64,000 nt of DNA from assembly GCF_004000765.1 (NCBI RefSeq), contig NZ_BILW01000010.1, positions 62,001-126,000 of the forward strand, in the 5' to 3' direction. Position 1 is the stretch's first letter. Each line of letters starts with the position of its first letter. Positions 8,786 to 16,793 of this stretch are shown here, piece by piece. Under the pieces are notes generated by a model. It did not search any database. It worked only from the letters and a program-made list of their open reading frames with translations, and was not told the origin of the DNA. This DNA comes from Paenibacillus chondroitinus NBRC 15376. GTDB lineage: Bacteria; Bacillota; Bacilli; Paenibacillales; NBRC-103111. The position numbers and the translations under genes are program-made.

Positions 8786-9022
8786 TTGTTGTACTTTGTG
8801 CAACAAGATGGGCCACAGCAGTCCCATGCTCTCCTTTTGTTGTACTTTGTGCAACAAAAGGGGCCCAAATTGGCCTCTGCCCTTCTCTATGTTGTACTAA
8901 GTACAACAATTTCAGCTAAAACAGGCCGTTTCTGGGCTTTTGGGGTCAAATCATTGTATTTTCTACAATAAAGAGTGGGTTTACATGCTGCAGACCTCAT
9001 TTATGTTGCAGAAAGTGCAACG
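8786..9022. repeat. Palindrome family A: five spaced copies
   Basis: Five imperfect to perfect palindromes at 8786-8806, 8834-8860, 8890-8908, 8953-8969 and 9004-9022, core TTGTTGTACTTTGTGCAACA. Copy 3 (TGTTGTACTAAGTACAACA) is perfect. Copy 2 has 9-bp outer arms CTTTTGTTG/CAACAAAAG. Copies 4 (ATTGTA/TACAAT) and 5 (GTTGCA/TGCAAC) differ in sequence but keep pairing. The DNA between copies is unrelated. Open frames crossing it only translate the repeats and are not genes. Confidence 0.85.
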
Positions 9023-9086
9023 AGGACTGACGCAGGCCTCATCAAATAGGGGCCGATCTCGATCTGGAGACCCCTTTCTCCGTTTC

Positions 9087-9271
9087 ATTGGACGATTTCC
9101 AATCAAACCTTCATTTATTGGAGCAAATCCCACTTCTCATTGGATGAATTCCAATGAGGTACCTTCAAACCCTGCTAAATTAGCCCAAAATCGAACACTT
9201 GGTTGGATTTCATCCAATGAAAGGTGCTTTTTGACCAGTTAAATCCCATTTTCGTTGGATTTCATCCAACG
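9087..9271. repeat. Palindrome family B: four copies plus a degenerate one
   Basis: Copies at 9087-9103 (ATTGGA/TCCAAT), 9137-9157 (TCATTGGA/TCCAATGA), 9203-9217 (TTGGAT/ATCCAA) and 9253-9271 (CGTTGGAT/ATCCAACG), with a degraded copy near 9117. Arms vary with matching compensation, so pairing is conserved more than sequence. Follows family A directly in the same gene-free interval. Confidence 0.85.
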
Positions 9272-9299
9272 AGGCGAAACTCCGAAACTTTCCACTCTG

Positions 9300-9600
9300 C
9301 CTCCCACTCACTATTCACCACTCTCTACTCATCCCCACTACTTACTACTTACTACTTACTACTTAACTTAACACTTGCTCCCTTCTCTTTTCTGCTTTTT
9401 CCGTTACATTTACCGCTTAGTGCTTACTCGCGACTCCTTACTATTCACTATTTACTATTTACTATTCACTACTTACTATTTACTACTTATTACATGCTCC
9501 TTAACACGTACCTCTTACCCCCTATTACTTGCTGCTTACGACTTGCTACTTACTACTCCCTACTCCCTACTCACTCACCAATCAGCTCCATTACCTACTC
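9300..9600. repeat. Pyrimidine-rich low-complexity tract with 7-bp units
   Basis: Strand-biased C/T/A-rich DNA almost without G, built of drifting heptamers such as TACTTAC (9340-9365) and CTATTTA (9440-9490). Open frames here encode only Tyr/Leu/Thr-rich nonsense. Together with families A and B it fills the gene-free interval 8718-9734; the remaining bases show nothing else recognisable. Confidence 0.8.
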
Positions 9601-9734
9601 TACTTACCAATCCACACCTCTTCCTCACCTCACACCAAGTGTTAACCCATTCCAAAAAAAGCCGCCAACCCAAGCAAAAGTTCTGCTTCAAGCTGACAGC
9701 TTTATGACTTATCCCTCACCGTGAGGGCCGCCTT

Positions 9735-11261
9735 TTACACATGAACAGGACTAGCTTCCTGCCTCTTCTTCGTGGATTCAAGTCTGCTTGAGCCCACAAA
9801 CATTGCGGTAATGAAGCCGATGATACCTACGCAAATGCTGAGGATGAAGCCGTGATTAATTGCGGTCGCCAACGCACCTTGCAGGAACTGACGGATCTCA
9901 GGCGGAATCGTTCCGCCTGCGTGCATCAGCAGCTCTGGATTCGCCAGAGTACTAATCTTATCGGCGGGAATCCCAGCTTTGGCCGCACCATCTGCTATCA
10001 GATCACTCAAGTTATTATTGACTATTGTTGACATAATCGACGCACCCATGATTCCGCCAATGCTGCGCCAGAAGCCAACGATGGAGGAGCTGACTCCCAT
10101 GTATTTAGGGTCGACATTGGCGGCGATCGCACTCTGTGCAACGCTCATCAGCGGTCCGACTGCACCAATTCCAAGCAGAATCATAAGAGCGATCATATAC
10201 CCGCTAGAGGCGGTCGGGCCAACTTTGGTCAGCAGCAGCGCAACAACAATCGTCATCGTCATACTAACGAGCAGCAGCGGACGGAAGGCGAATTTGGATT
10301 GTAAAAAGCCGAATAGAACAGCACCACAAATAAGAGAGGCCATCATTGGCGTAAGCACGCCATTAGAGTTGGTGTGACCTAGCACTGCAACGCTAAAAAT
10401 AGGAAGATAGGTGATAGCCGAAAACATAAGCACACCTTGACAGAAGACGATGATGCTGGTTCCTAGCACCATTTTGTTCTTAAAAATGGTGAGTGGAAGG
10501 ACCGGCTCAGCAGCCCGCTTTTCAACCAGAATAAAGAAAACGGCAAAAACCACCGACACAGCGAACAGGCCAATTTCCTGCCACGAGCTCCAAGCGTAAT
10601 CTTTTCCGCCCCATTCCAGCGCCAGCATGAGAGAAACAGTTGTGATAATGAGAAATAAGGTGCCAAGATAATCGATTTTCGGTTTGCGTTCCGAACGCGT
10701 CTCTTTCAAGGCAATGATCAGAACGAGCATAGAAGCCAAGCCGATCGGCACGTTGATATAGAAATTCCATCTCCAACCTAGATGCTCGGCAATAAAGCTA
10801 CCCAACTGCGGACCCGCAACGGAAGAAAGACCGAAAATCGCCCCGAAAACACCTGACATTTTAGCAGCATCCTTCGGATCGTTAAAGATTGTATAGATAA
10901 TTGTGAAACTAATGGGCATGAGCGCGCCAGAACCGATCCCCTGAATGACTCTGAACAAAATGAGCTGATCCACGCTTTGCGCCATCCCGCATAAGGCTGA
11001 ACCAACCAGAAACAGACCGATCCCGATCAGGTAAAACATTTTTCTGCCGAATAAATCCGACATTTTTCCAAACACTAGCATGGTACTTGTCGCCGCCAGC
11101 ATATACGCGGTAAATACCCAACTGATTTTATCAAACACGTTGAAATCCTCACTTAGCTTACTGATGCAGGAAGCCACAATTGTATTATCCAAAGATGACA
11201 TCAATAAGCCTAACGCCATGGCCAAAATAATGAGCTTTTTATTTGAACCTGAACCATTCAT
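9735..11261 (-). CDS. MFS drug-efflux transporter, DHA2 family (14 TM)
   Basis: 508-aa proton-coupled exporter of the EmrB/QacA type. Motif A-like GKMSDLFGRKMFYLIG follows TM2, motif C-like sequence GLSSVAGPQLGSFI lies in TM5, and about 14 helices are predicted. The ATG at 11261 is one base after the padR stop, and its ribosome binding site lies in the 3' end of padR, so the two are translationally coupled. Probably induced when a toxic substrate releases the PadR repressor. Substrate unknown. Confidence 0.9.
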   Translation of the reverse strand: MNGSGSNKKLIILAMALGLLMSSLDNTIVASCISKLSEDFNVFDKISWVFTAYMLAATSTMLVFGKMSDLFGRKMFYLIGIGLFLVGSALCGMAQSVDQLILFRVIQGIGSGALMPISFTIIYTIFNDPKDAAKMSGVFGAIFGLSSVAGPQLGSFIAEHLGWRWNFYINVPIGLASMLVLIIALKETRSERKPKIDYLGTLFLIITTVSLMLALEWGGKDYAWSSWQEIGLFAVSVVFAVFFILVEKRAAEPVLPLTIFKNKMVLGTSIIVFCQGVLMFSAITYLPIFSVAVLGHTNSNGVLTPMMASLICGAVLFGFLQSKFAFRPLLLVSMTMTIVVALLLTKVGPTASSGYMIALMILLGIGAVGPLMSVAQSAIAANVDPKYMGVSSSIVGFWRSIGGIMGASIMSTIVNNNLSDLIADGAAKAGIPADKISTLANPELLMHAGGTIPPEIRQFLQGALATAINHGFILSICVGIIGFITAMFVGSSRLESTKKRQEASPVHV

Positions 11262-11262
11262 G

Positions 11263-11799
11263 TTAATCCCTCTCTTCTTGCTCTAAATTTCTAAGCCGAA
11301 TCAGACCTTCCGTAATCATCTCGAGCTTAGCTTCATAATTCTTCATGCCAATTTGAATACAGATGACTTGCGAAGGATGCATTTTATCCTTGTACAACAC
11401 GCACAAGTCTTTCAGTTGATCTAACTGTTCCATGATTTGGATCTGAGCTTTCTCCAGCCACTCGATGACCTTGCTATTCCCCACATATTCGCCAAAAAAC
11501 AGCCTCATCAGGAAATCCGATTTCACATTCTCCGCTTCAATTGGACTGTTCAGGTATTCGTTGAACTGTTTCTTCCCCTTCTCTGTGATGGTGTAAACAT
11601 TTTTGTTCGGCTTCCCATCCTGCAAAATGCTTTCCTTCGTCAGCAGCTCATCTTTCTCCATTCGGTGAAGCATTGGATAAATTGTGCCGTAACTCGAGCT
11701 ATAGAAATAGGAATATAAAGTTTCAAATAGTTGTTTTATTTCATAACCAGTTAACGAACGATCCATTAATGTACCTAAAATGACGTCCTGACTGTTCAA
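11263..11799 (-). CDS. PadR-family transcriptional repressor
   Basis: 178 aa, starting at TTG 11799 with ggaggag 9 nt upstream; a longer in-frame ATG at 11826 has no ribosome binding site and would include it. N-terminal winged helix (ILGTLMDRSLTGYEIKQLF, YGTIYPMLHRMEKDELL) and a C-terminal coiled dimerisation region of the PadR type (about residues 85-178). First gene of a two-gene operon with the MFS pump. A perfect palindrome 48 bp upstream is its likely operator, giving autoregulated control of efflux. Confidence 0.9.
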   Translation of the reverse strand: MNSQDVILGTLMDRSLTGYEIKQLFETLYSYFYSSSYGTIYPMLHRMEKDELLTKESILQDGKPNKNVYTITEKGKKQFNEYLNSPIEAENVKSDFLMRLFFGEYVGNSKVIEWLEKAQIQIMEQLDQLKDLCVLYKDKMHPSQVICIQIGMKNYEAKLEMITEGLIRLRNLEQEERD

Positions 11800-11846
11800 G
11801 GTGAGATCTCCTCCACAAAAGCTCATATTTGATATTTCGACTGTTA

Positions 11847-11865
11847 ATATATCACACTGATATAT
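11847..11865. promoter_or_regulatory. Probable PadR operator
   Basis: ATATATCA-CAC-TGATATAT, perfect over 8-bp arms, followed by the related TGACGTGTCTATATA. It lies in the promoter region of padR-MFS. PadR proteins bind such AT-rich dyads in their own promoters. Confidence 0.6.
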
Positions 11866-11894
11866 GACGTGTCTATATATGAATGACTACAAAC

Positions 11895-11935
11895 AAAAAA
11901 AGCTGCCCAAAGTCATCTCTGACCTCAGACAGCTT
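11895..11935 (-). terminator. Terminator of the heparinase/GH88 operon
   Basis: Read on the minus strand: AAGCTGTC, a long loop and GGCAGCTT followed by a T-run. It lies just past the GH88 stop codon. Confidence 0.7.
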
Positions 11936-11945
11936 ATTCGAATGC

Positions 11946-13073
11946 CTACCAGAACATCTCCCCGTGCCCCAACAGCCGGGATAGGCCTTCCACAAAATAA
12001 TAATCGCCGTAAATCAGCGGCACATCCACATTCTTGCCTTCCGGATAATGGCTCGTACCATGAAGGATCAGACCTTCCTCCGTCTCCGAGTCCCACGCGC
12101 CGTAGTTTGTGTAGAGCGAGTGCAGGATGCGCTCACCCGCTTGACGGTACAGGCTGCTCTCTTGACAGCTTACCTGCTCTGCGATCAAAAGCAACCCGCA
12201 GGCCGCACAAGCGCCTGCCGACGTATCACGATATGCCGTGATTCCTTCCGGCAAACGAAAATCCCAATGCGGCACATGATCCTCCGGCAAGTTGGCTATG
12301 AAAAAATGCGCTGCGCGCTTGGCGGCATCCAAATACCGTTCATCTCCCGTGTGGAGATGACTCAGCGCCATGCCGTAAATCGCCCACGCCGTGCCGCGCG
12401 ACCAGCCGGAGTCAGGGGCGAAGCCCTGCCCGCCTTTCACTTCAAGCTTCTCGCCCGTGTGCGGATCGAAGACCACGATATGGTTCACAGAACCATCCGG
12501 GCGAATGAAGTGCTCTAACGCCATGTCGGCATGCCGCACGGCGATGTGCGAGTACCGCGGGTCTCCGGTCGTCCGGGAGGCCCAGTGCAGCAGCGGCAGG
12601 TTCATCATGCAATCGATGATGGCCCAGCCGGCATTATCCTCGCCCTCGCGCCACGGGTTCCACGCGCGAATGTAATTGCCCTGCACGTTGAATCGTGCAG
12701 CAAGCAAATTAGCCGCGAGCAAGCCGCGGCGCTTGGAGTCCTCCGCGCCTAACAGCTTGTAGCGCGCAACGCTCGTCAGCGTCCACATGAAGCCGATATC
12801 ATGATCCAAGCGGTAATAATCCGCGATGACTTGATCGAGCTGCACCTCGCAGGACTCAGCCAGCAGCTTCAGCTGCTCATCTTGCGTGTCGCGGTACAAC
12901 AGCCACAGCAGTCCCGGCCAGAAGCCTGCCGTCCACCAAGATGCTGGCTCCAGTTGGTATTCGCCCTTCACACTGGCATGCGGGAAGCGGTCTCCGATTC
13001 TTTGGCTTGTCTTTGCTACTTTGTGGACCGTCTTGTCCCAAGCTTCCTGAACCCAATCTAGTGAAGTACTCAT
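11946..13073 (-). CDS. GH88 unsaturated glucuronyl (chondroitin disaccharide) hydrolase
   Basis: 375 aa, family 88 alpha/alpha-barrel. It hydrolyses the 4,5-unsaturated uronic acid left at the non-reducing end by polysaccharide lyases. Catalytic-type aspartates are D92 in HDIGFMW and D154 in AIIDCMMNLPLL, matching the two conserved Asp of the family. WWTAGFWPGLLW near the N-terminus and DVPLIYGDYYFVEGLSRL at the C-terminus are family signatures. No signal peptide, so cytoplasmic. ATG 13073 is preferred over GTG 13082 because agga lies 10 nt upstream. Second gene after the heparinase II/III-like gene (23-nt gap). Confidence 0.92.
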   Translation of the reverse strand: MSTSLDWVQEAWDKTVHKVAKTSQRIGDRFPHASVKGEYQLEPASWWTAGFWPGLLWLLYRDTQDEQLKLLAESCEVQLDQVIADYYRLDHDIGFMWTLTSVARYKLLGAEDSKRRGLLAANLLAARFNVQGNYIRAWNPWREGEDNAGWAIIDCMMNLPLLHWASRTTGDPRYSHIAVRHADMALEHFIRPDGSVNHIVVFDPHTGEKLEVKGGQGFAPDSGWSRGTAWAIYGMALSHLHTGDERYLDAAKRAAHFFIANLPEDHVPHWDFRLPEGITAYRDTSAGACAACGLLLIAEQVSCQESSLYRQAGERILHSLYTNYGAWDSETEEGLILHGTSHYPEGKNVDVPLIYGDYYFVEGLSRLLGHGEMFW

Positions 13074-13096
13074 GTTGATCACATCCTAAGTTAATT

Positions 13097-14992
13097 TTAT
13101 TGAAAGGCAAATCTAAACACGGCATGAACTTTGAGGTTAGAATCGGACAACACGCCCGGCTTCAACTTGAAATCAAGCGCATAACATGTCTCCGGCTGAT
13201 CAAAATGATTCACGTGATGGAGAGTCTCGACCTCCCAATCAAACAGGTCCATTTCATAAGATACAAAAACCCGTGCTTGTGCCGATGCCGCTATTAAAAT
13301 CCGCCCATCCTCCGCTTGCTGCGGGCGATGCCATGCCACGAACCGCTCCACGACGGTTGTTGGGGCTTGCGCGAATTCATAGCTGTCCGTCACCTCTAGA
13401 GTTGGCGGCTCTGTTTTATGCCAAATAAATCGACGTACAAGCTCATTAAGCTTTTCAATCCCATAGGCGCTGGATATTTCTAATGCGAAATCATCCTGCT
13501 CCCCATTGCTGCTATACTCCAGCACCTCTGCCCGATGCTCCGCCCCAGCCTGTTGAAACAAGCCGTCAATGATCGGTACAGAGTGGCTCTGCGAGCCGTT
13601 GCACAAGATTTCATAACGCTCCGGTCCAAAATATTTTCGCGAATATTGCCCGCTCCCCAGATCCGGAAGCAGCGTTTCGCCTTGCGCATACAGGATGAAA
13701 TGTCCGATGTCATTATGATTATGCGGTTCATTGTTATGCCCGCCTTTGGCCGCGAAAACATAAGCGCCCTGCTCTTGAAGCTGCCTGGACACCAGCCACT
13801 GGGCATCCGGCAAATAGTAAGCCGCCGTTCGCCAAGCGCTTCCCTCCACTTCCTCTAAAGACCAGAGCAAATTCCTTAACGCAGGCGCCCATCTGCTGCA
13901 GTGATCATCACGGAAACCTGCACGCAGCGACAGCTCGGGATGCTCAATCTCCGGATAAAGCTGCTTCAGGTAGCCGCTTAATCCCATGAAAATCCCCGCC
14001 TCCCCTTGCGAGTCGGAAAAATTCACAACCTTCCTCCCATGGAGGAAGCTTTTTTGCTGGAACAAGGCTACCTGCCGCACCTTGTCCGCCTGAAACCAAT
14101 TGACGGCGCCGCCGGTACGCCGCAAGATCAAATCAGCGGCATAGGTAAAGTAGCCGAAGCCGTACTGCCAATACATGTACCCTTCGGTACATGCTCCGTC
14201 TTCTTCGAAGCCGCTGAGGTACGAAGCGAGCGCGGGAAAAGCTCGCTCCAGCACCGCTGCGAGCTCGTCCTCGTCCTGCAGCGTGTAAATCGCTGCAGCA
14301 GCAATGGAGCCTCCGCAGACAGAGGCCCAGTTGTGAGTCGCGGTCTCCCAGTGGCTGGGAGCCTGCGTCACAAAGGGCCGCAGAATGCGGCGCAGCACTT
14401 CTTCGCGAATGCGTACGCGGAGAAGTTGCGGAAGCGCGTCGCTGAGCAGCGCGCTGATTTCGCTGAGCGCGAAGGCGGTCTCCGCCGCGAAGAGATCAAT
14501 GGTGAACGACTCCGCGGAGCGGTTCACAAGCCCTTCTGCTGCATATTGCGACTCTTCCGCAGACCTCATTTCCGGCCCATGCAAAATATGCGCAGGCAAA
14601 CACCATGTATACTCATCCAAAATGGACGAAATTGTATCAGAAAGCGCATCCAAATAAGGGCTGTCCGCCTCATCTAACCAAGCTAATAAACCAAATGTCG
14701 TCAATCGGTTGCGACGGCGGAAATACACAAGCTCATATTCCCTTCGAGAGCCAGTTGTGGAGAATAAACGAAACAGGGAATACGTCAATGCCGGTATCGT
14801 TTCCTGCAAAAGCTTGTCCCCTTCATCTCGGATCTCCTGGATCAGCTGTTTGCTTTCCTTGCCTTGCAGTAAACGGGCCTTTACTTGCAGAGGCGTTTCA
14901 TCCTGAAACAACAGCTGTGAAGGGGTACTCGACGCAGCTAGCAGGGCTGCTTTTACATTTTCCAAGTTCAAGTTGTCTACAGATATACTCAT
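13097..14992 (-). CDS. Heparinase II/III-like polysaccharide/oligosaccharide lyase
   Basis: About 631 aa with no signal peptide. An N-terminal alpha/alpha toroid (to about residue 370) is followed by the heparinase II/III beta-sheet domain with GGHNNEPHNHNDIGHFIL, which carries the conserved His and Asn of PF07940-type proteins. Family members cleave uronic-acid-containing chains by beta-elimination, and the intracellular location suggests oligosaccharides. ATG 14992 chosen; an in-frame GTG at 15007 is possible, both with weak ribosome binding sites. Operon partner GH88 would remove the unsaturated uronate made here or by the PL8 lyase at 48.7 kb. Confidence 0.88.
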   Translation of the reverse strand: MSISVDNLNLENVKAALLAASSTPSQLLFQDETPLQVKARLLQGKESKQLIQEIRDEGDKLLQETIPALTYSLFRLFSTTGSRREYELVYFRRRNRLTTFGLLAWLDEADSPYLDALSDTISSILDEYTWCLPAHILHGPEMRSAEESQYAAEGLVNRSAESFTIDLFAAETAFALSEISALLSDALPQLLRVRIREEVLRRILRPFVTQAPSHWETATHNWASVCGGSIAAAAIYTLQDEDELAAVLERAFPALASYLSGFEEDGACTEGYMYWQYGFGYFTYAADLILRRTGGAVNWFQADKVRQVALFQQKSFLHGRKVVNFSDSQGEAGIFMGLSGYLKQLYPEIEHPELSLRAGFRDDHCSRWAPALRNLLWSLEEVEGSAWRTAAYYLPDAQWLVSRQLQEQGAYVFAAKGGHNNEPHNHNDIGHFILYAQGETLLPDLGSGQYSRKYFGPERYEILCNGSQSHSVPIIDGLFQQAGAEHRAEVLEYSSNGEQDDFALEISSAYGIEKLNELVRRFIWHKTEPPTLEVTDSYEFAQAPTTVVERFVAWHRPQQAEDGRILIAASAQARVFVSYEMDLFDWEVETLHHVNHFDQPETCYALDFKLKPGVLSDSNLKVHAVFRFAFQ

Positions 14993-15230
14993 CGTAATTC
15001 GACCCACTTTCCCATGTCATGTGAAGGCGGTTGGCCTTCCGTCCGAGCAGACTTCCTGGATCTTACCATTTACAAGCTACATATCTTTCATTATAAAGAA
15101 TTAGAGGCCATTCGTTAGCCTGTTATTTTGACTTTTTTGACTATTATCTTGACCTGTTTGGGCCTATGGCGCAACATGGTAGAGAGATAGATACAGAGAC
15201 TAGACTTTACCGGAGAGGTTGGACAGAAAA

Positions 15231-16460
15231 ATGAGTCATCAAACCGTACAAGGAACCGATGCTCCCAAAGGGCGGTTTCCGATTTCCCTGCTTTCTTTAA
15301 CCGCTGGCGCCTTTGCCATTGGCATGACGGAGTTTGTGATTATGGGCCTTTTGCCCAATGTTGCGGAAGACTTGCATATCACCATCTCACAAGCCGGCCA
15401 GCTCATCACGAGCTATGCCATGGGTGTGGCGATCGGTGCTCCGATTCTCGCTTTGTTCACAAACAAACTGCCGCAAAAGCTGTTGTTATGCCTGTTAATG
15501 GGTGTGTTCATCCTAGGCAACGCCATCAGCGTCATCGCACCCAACTATGCCATCTTGATGGGCGCTCGCATTGTGACAGCGCTAGCGCACGGGACGTTCT
15601 TCGGCGTAGGCGGCGTTATCGCCGTGCATCTGGTTCGCCCGGATCGACGGGCGGCGGCCATCTCCATTATGATGGCCGGTCTCACGATCGCCAATATTAT
15701 GGGCGTTCCATTTGGCACTTTCATCGGACAGCAGCTCGGCTGGCGTGCCTCGTTCGGTGCGATTGTGCTGATGGGCATTGTTTCGCTTATCGGCATTATC
15801 TTTTTAATCCCGCGCGTGAAGCAGGAGAAAAGCGCAGGTATTCTTCAGCAGTTCCGTGCTTTAACGCAGCCTAAGCTGCTGTTGATGCTGCTCATGGGTG
15901 CGCTGGGCAGCGGGAGCTTGTTCACCGTTTTCACGTATATCACACCGCTGCTGGAACAAGTGACAGGCTTCTCGGAACATCGTGTTGCGTGGATTCTCGT
16001 TCTTTTCGGCTTTGGTGTCACCTTCGGCAATATCATTGGCGGCAAGCTTGCCGACTGGAAGCTCATGCCGGCATTGCTGGGTAATTACGCGGCTTTGGCC
16101 CTCATTCTTATTATTTTTAATATCACGGTTCATCTGCCCGTTGCTGCTGTTATCACTATTTTCGTCTGGGGCGCGGCTGCTTTCGGCATTCTGCCGGGGC
16201 TCCAGCTGCGCATTATGACGATGGCGAAGGACGCGCCTATGCTGGCTTCGACCTCTAATCATTCGGCGAATAATCTCGGCAATGCCAGCGGCGCCTTTAT
16301 CGGCGGGTGGGTCATTACTCATATGGGGCTGACCTATCTCCCTTGGGCTGGGGCTTTGCTACCTGTGCTAGGGTTGCTGATCGGCTTCGTCAGCTATGGG
16401 TTGGAGCGGAAAGAGCAGCGTGCAAGTGCAACCCCAGATGGGCAAAAACTAGTCGGGTAA
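15231..16460 (+). CDS. MFS exporter, DHA1 family (AraJ/YdhP-like)
   Basis: 409 aa, twelve transmembrane helices. Typical N-terminus LTAGAFAIGMTEFVIMGLLP and motif C in ANIMGVPFGTFIGQQLGWR. Homologues export sugars, purine analogues or drugs. ATG 15231 has ggagagg 12 nt upstream; a TTG at 15219 abuts that site. Divergent from the glycosaminoglycan operon, but this alone does not prove a functional link. No repressor gene adjoins it. Confidence 0.9.
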   Translation: MSHQTVQGTDAPKGRFPISLLSLTAGAFAIGMTEFVIMGLLPNVAEDLHITISQAGQLITSYAMGVAIGAPILALFTNKLPQKLLLCLLMGVFILGNAISVIAPNYAILMGARIVTALAHGTFFGVGGVIAVHLVRPDRRAAAISIMMAGLTIANIMGVPFGTFIGQQLGWRASFGAIVLMGIVSLIGIIFLIPRVKQEKSAGILQQFRALTQPKLLLMLLMGALGSGSLFTVFTYITPLLEQVTGFSEHRVAWILVLFGFGVTFGNIIGGKLADWKLMPALLGNYAALALILIIFNITVHLPVAAVITIFVWGAAAFGILPGLQLRIMTMAKDAPMLASTSNHSANNLGNASGAFIGGWVITHMGLTYLPWAGALLPVLGLLIGFVSYGLERKEQRASATPDGQKLVG

Positions 16461-16490
16461 CTCGTAGGTTCGCAGGACAAACCTGACCCT

Positions 16491-16725
16491 CAAATCGCGG
16501 ACTCCAGTTCCCTTTGACGACAGGTTCGTGTTAGACAAACAAGCGGAGGGAACTATGGTACGCTATTTAAACCAAAAAAAAGCTAATTAGTCCGGAAAGG
16601 GAACCCTGTGCCGCTATTTCGCTGTATTACTCTGATTTTCTGGCTTTAGCGGGCAAATAAAACCCTGTAGTTCCGCTAGCACTTTGTATATCGTCAAATG
16701 TGCCTGCATAGCGGCCCCCAGTTCC
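16491..16725. repeat. Array of five short repeats in both orientations
   Basis: The unit approximates GGGAACTNNNGNNCGCTATTT. Copies: 16491-16515 (-), 16548-16568 (+), 16599-16619 (+), 16655-16674 (-) and 16708-16725 (-). Opposed copies can pair into long imperfect hairpins. This fills most of the gene-free interval 16461-16793; no coding potential seen. Confidence 0.65.
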
Positions 16726-16746
16726 CACCGGCGGTCGGAGAACAAC

Positions 16747-16790
16747 AAAAGGCATACCCACCAGAAGTTACTACTGAGGGTATGCCTTTT
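16747..16790 (-). terminator. Terminator after the Ig-repeat gene
   Basis: AAAAGGCATACCC and GGGTATGCCTTTT, a perfect 13-bp stem with an 18-nt loop, 4 bases from the stop codon. T-rich on both strands, so it may also stop readthrough from the repeats on the plus side. Confidence 0.85.
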
Positions 16791-16793
16791 CTG

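Noticed and set aside
8725-8971. Overlapping open frames rich in VVLCATK and LLYFVQQ on both strands
   Set aside because: They are translations of the family A palindromes, with no ribosome binding site and no conserved protein pattern.
9224-9724. Open frame of 166 codons over the pyrimidine-rich tract
   Set aside because: Composition follows the low-complexity DNA; Leu/Tyr/Thr repeats only, no start signal.
14006-14677. Long antisense frame inside the heparinase II/III gene
   Set aside because: Shadow frame caused by high G+C third positions; the minus-strand protein has clear family motifs.
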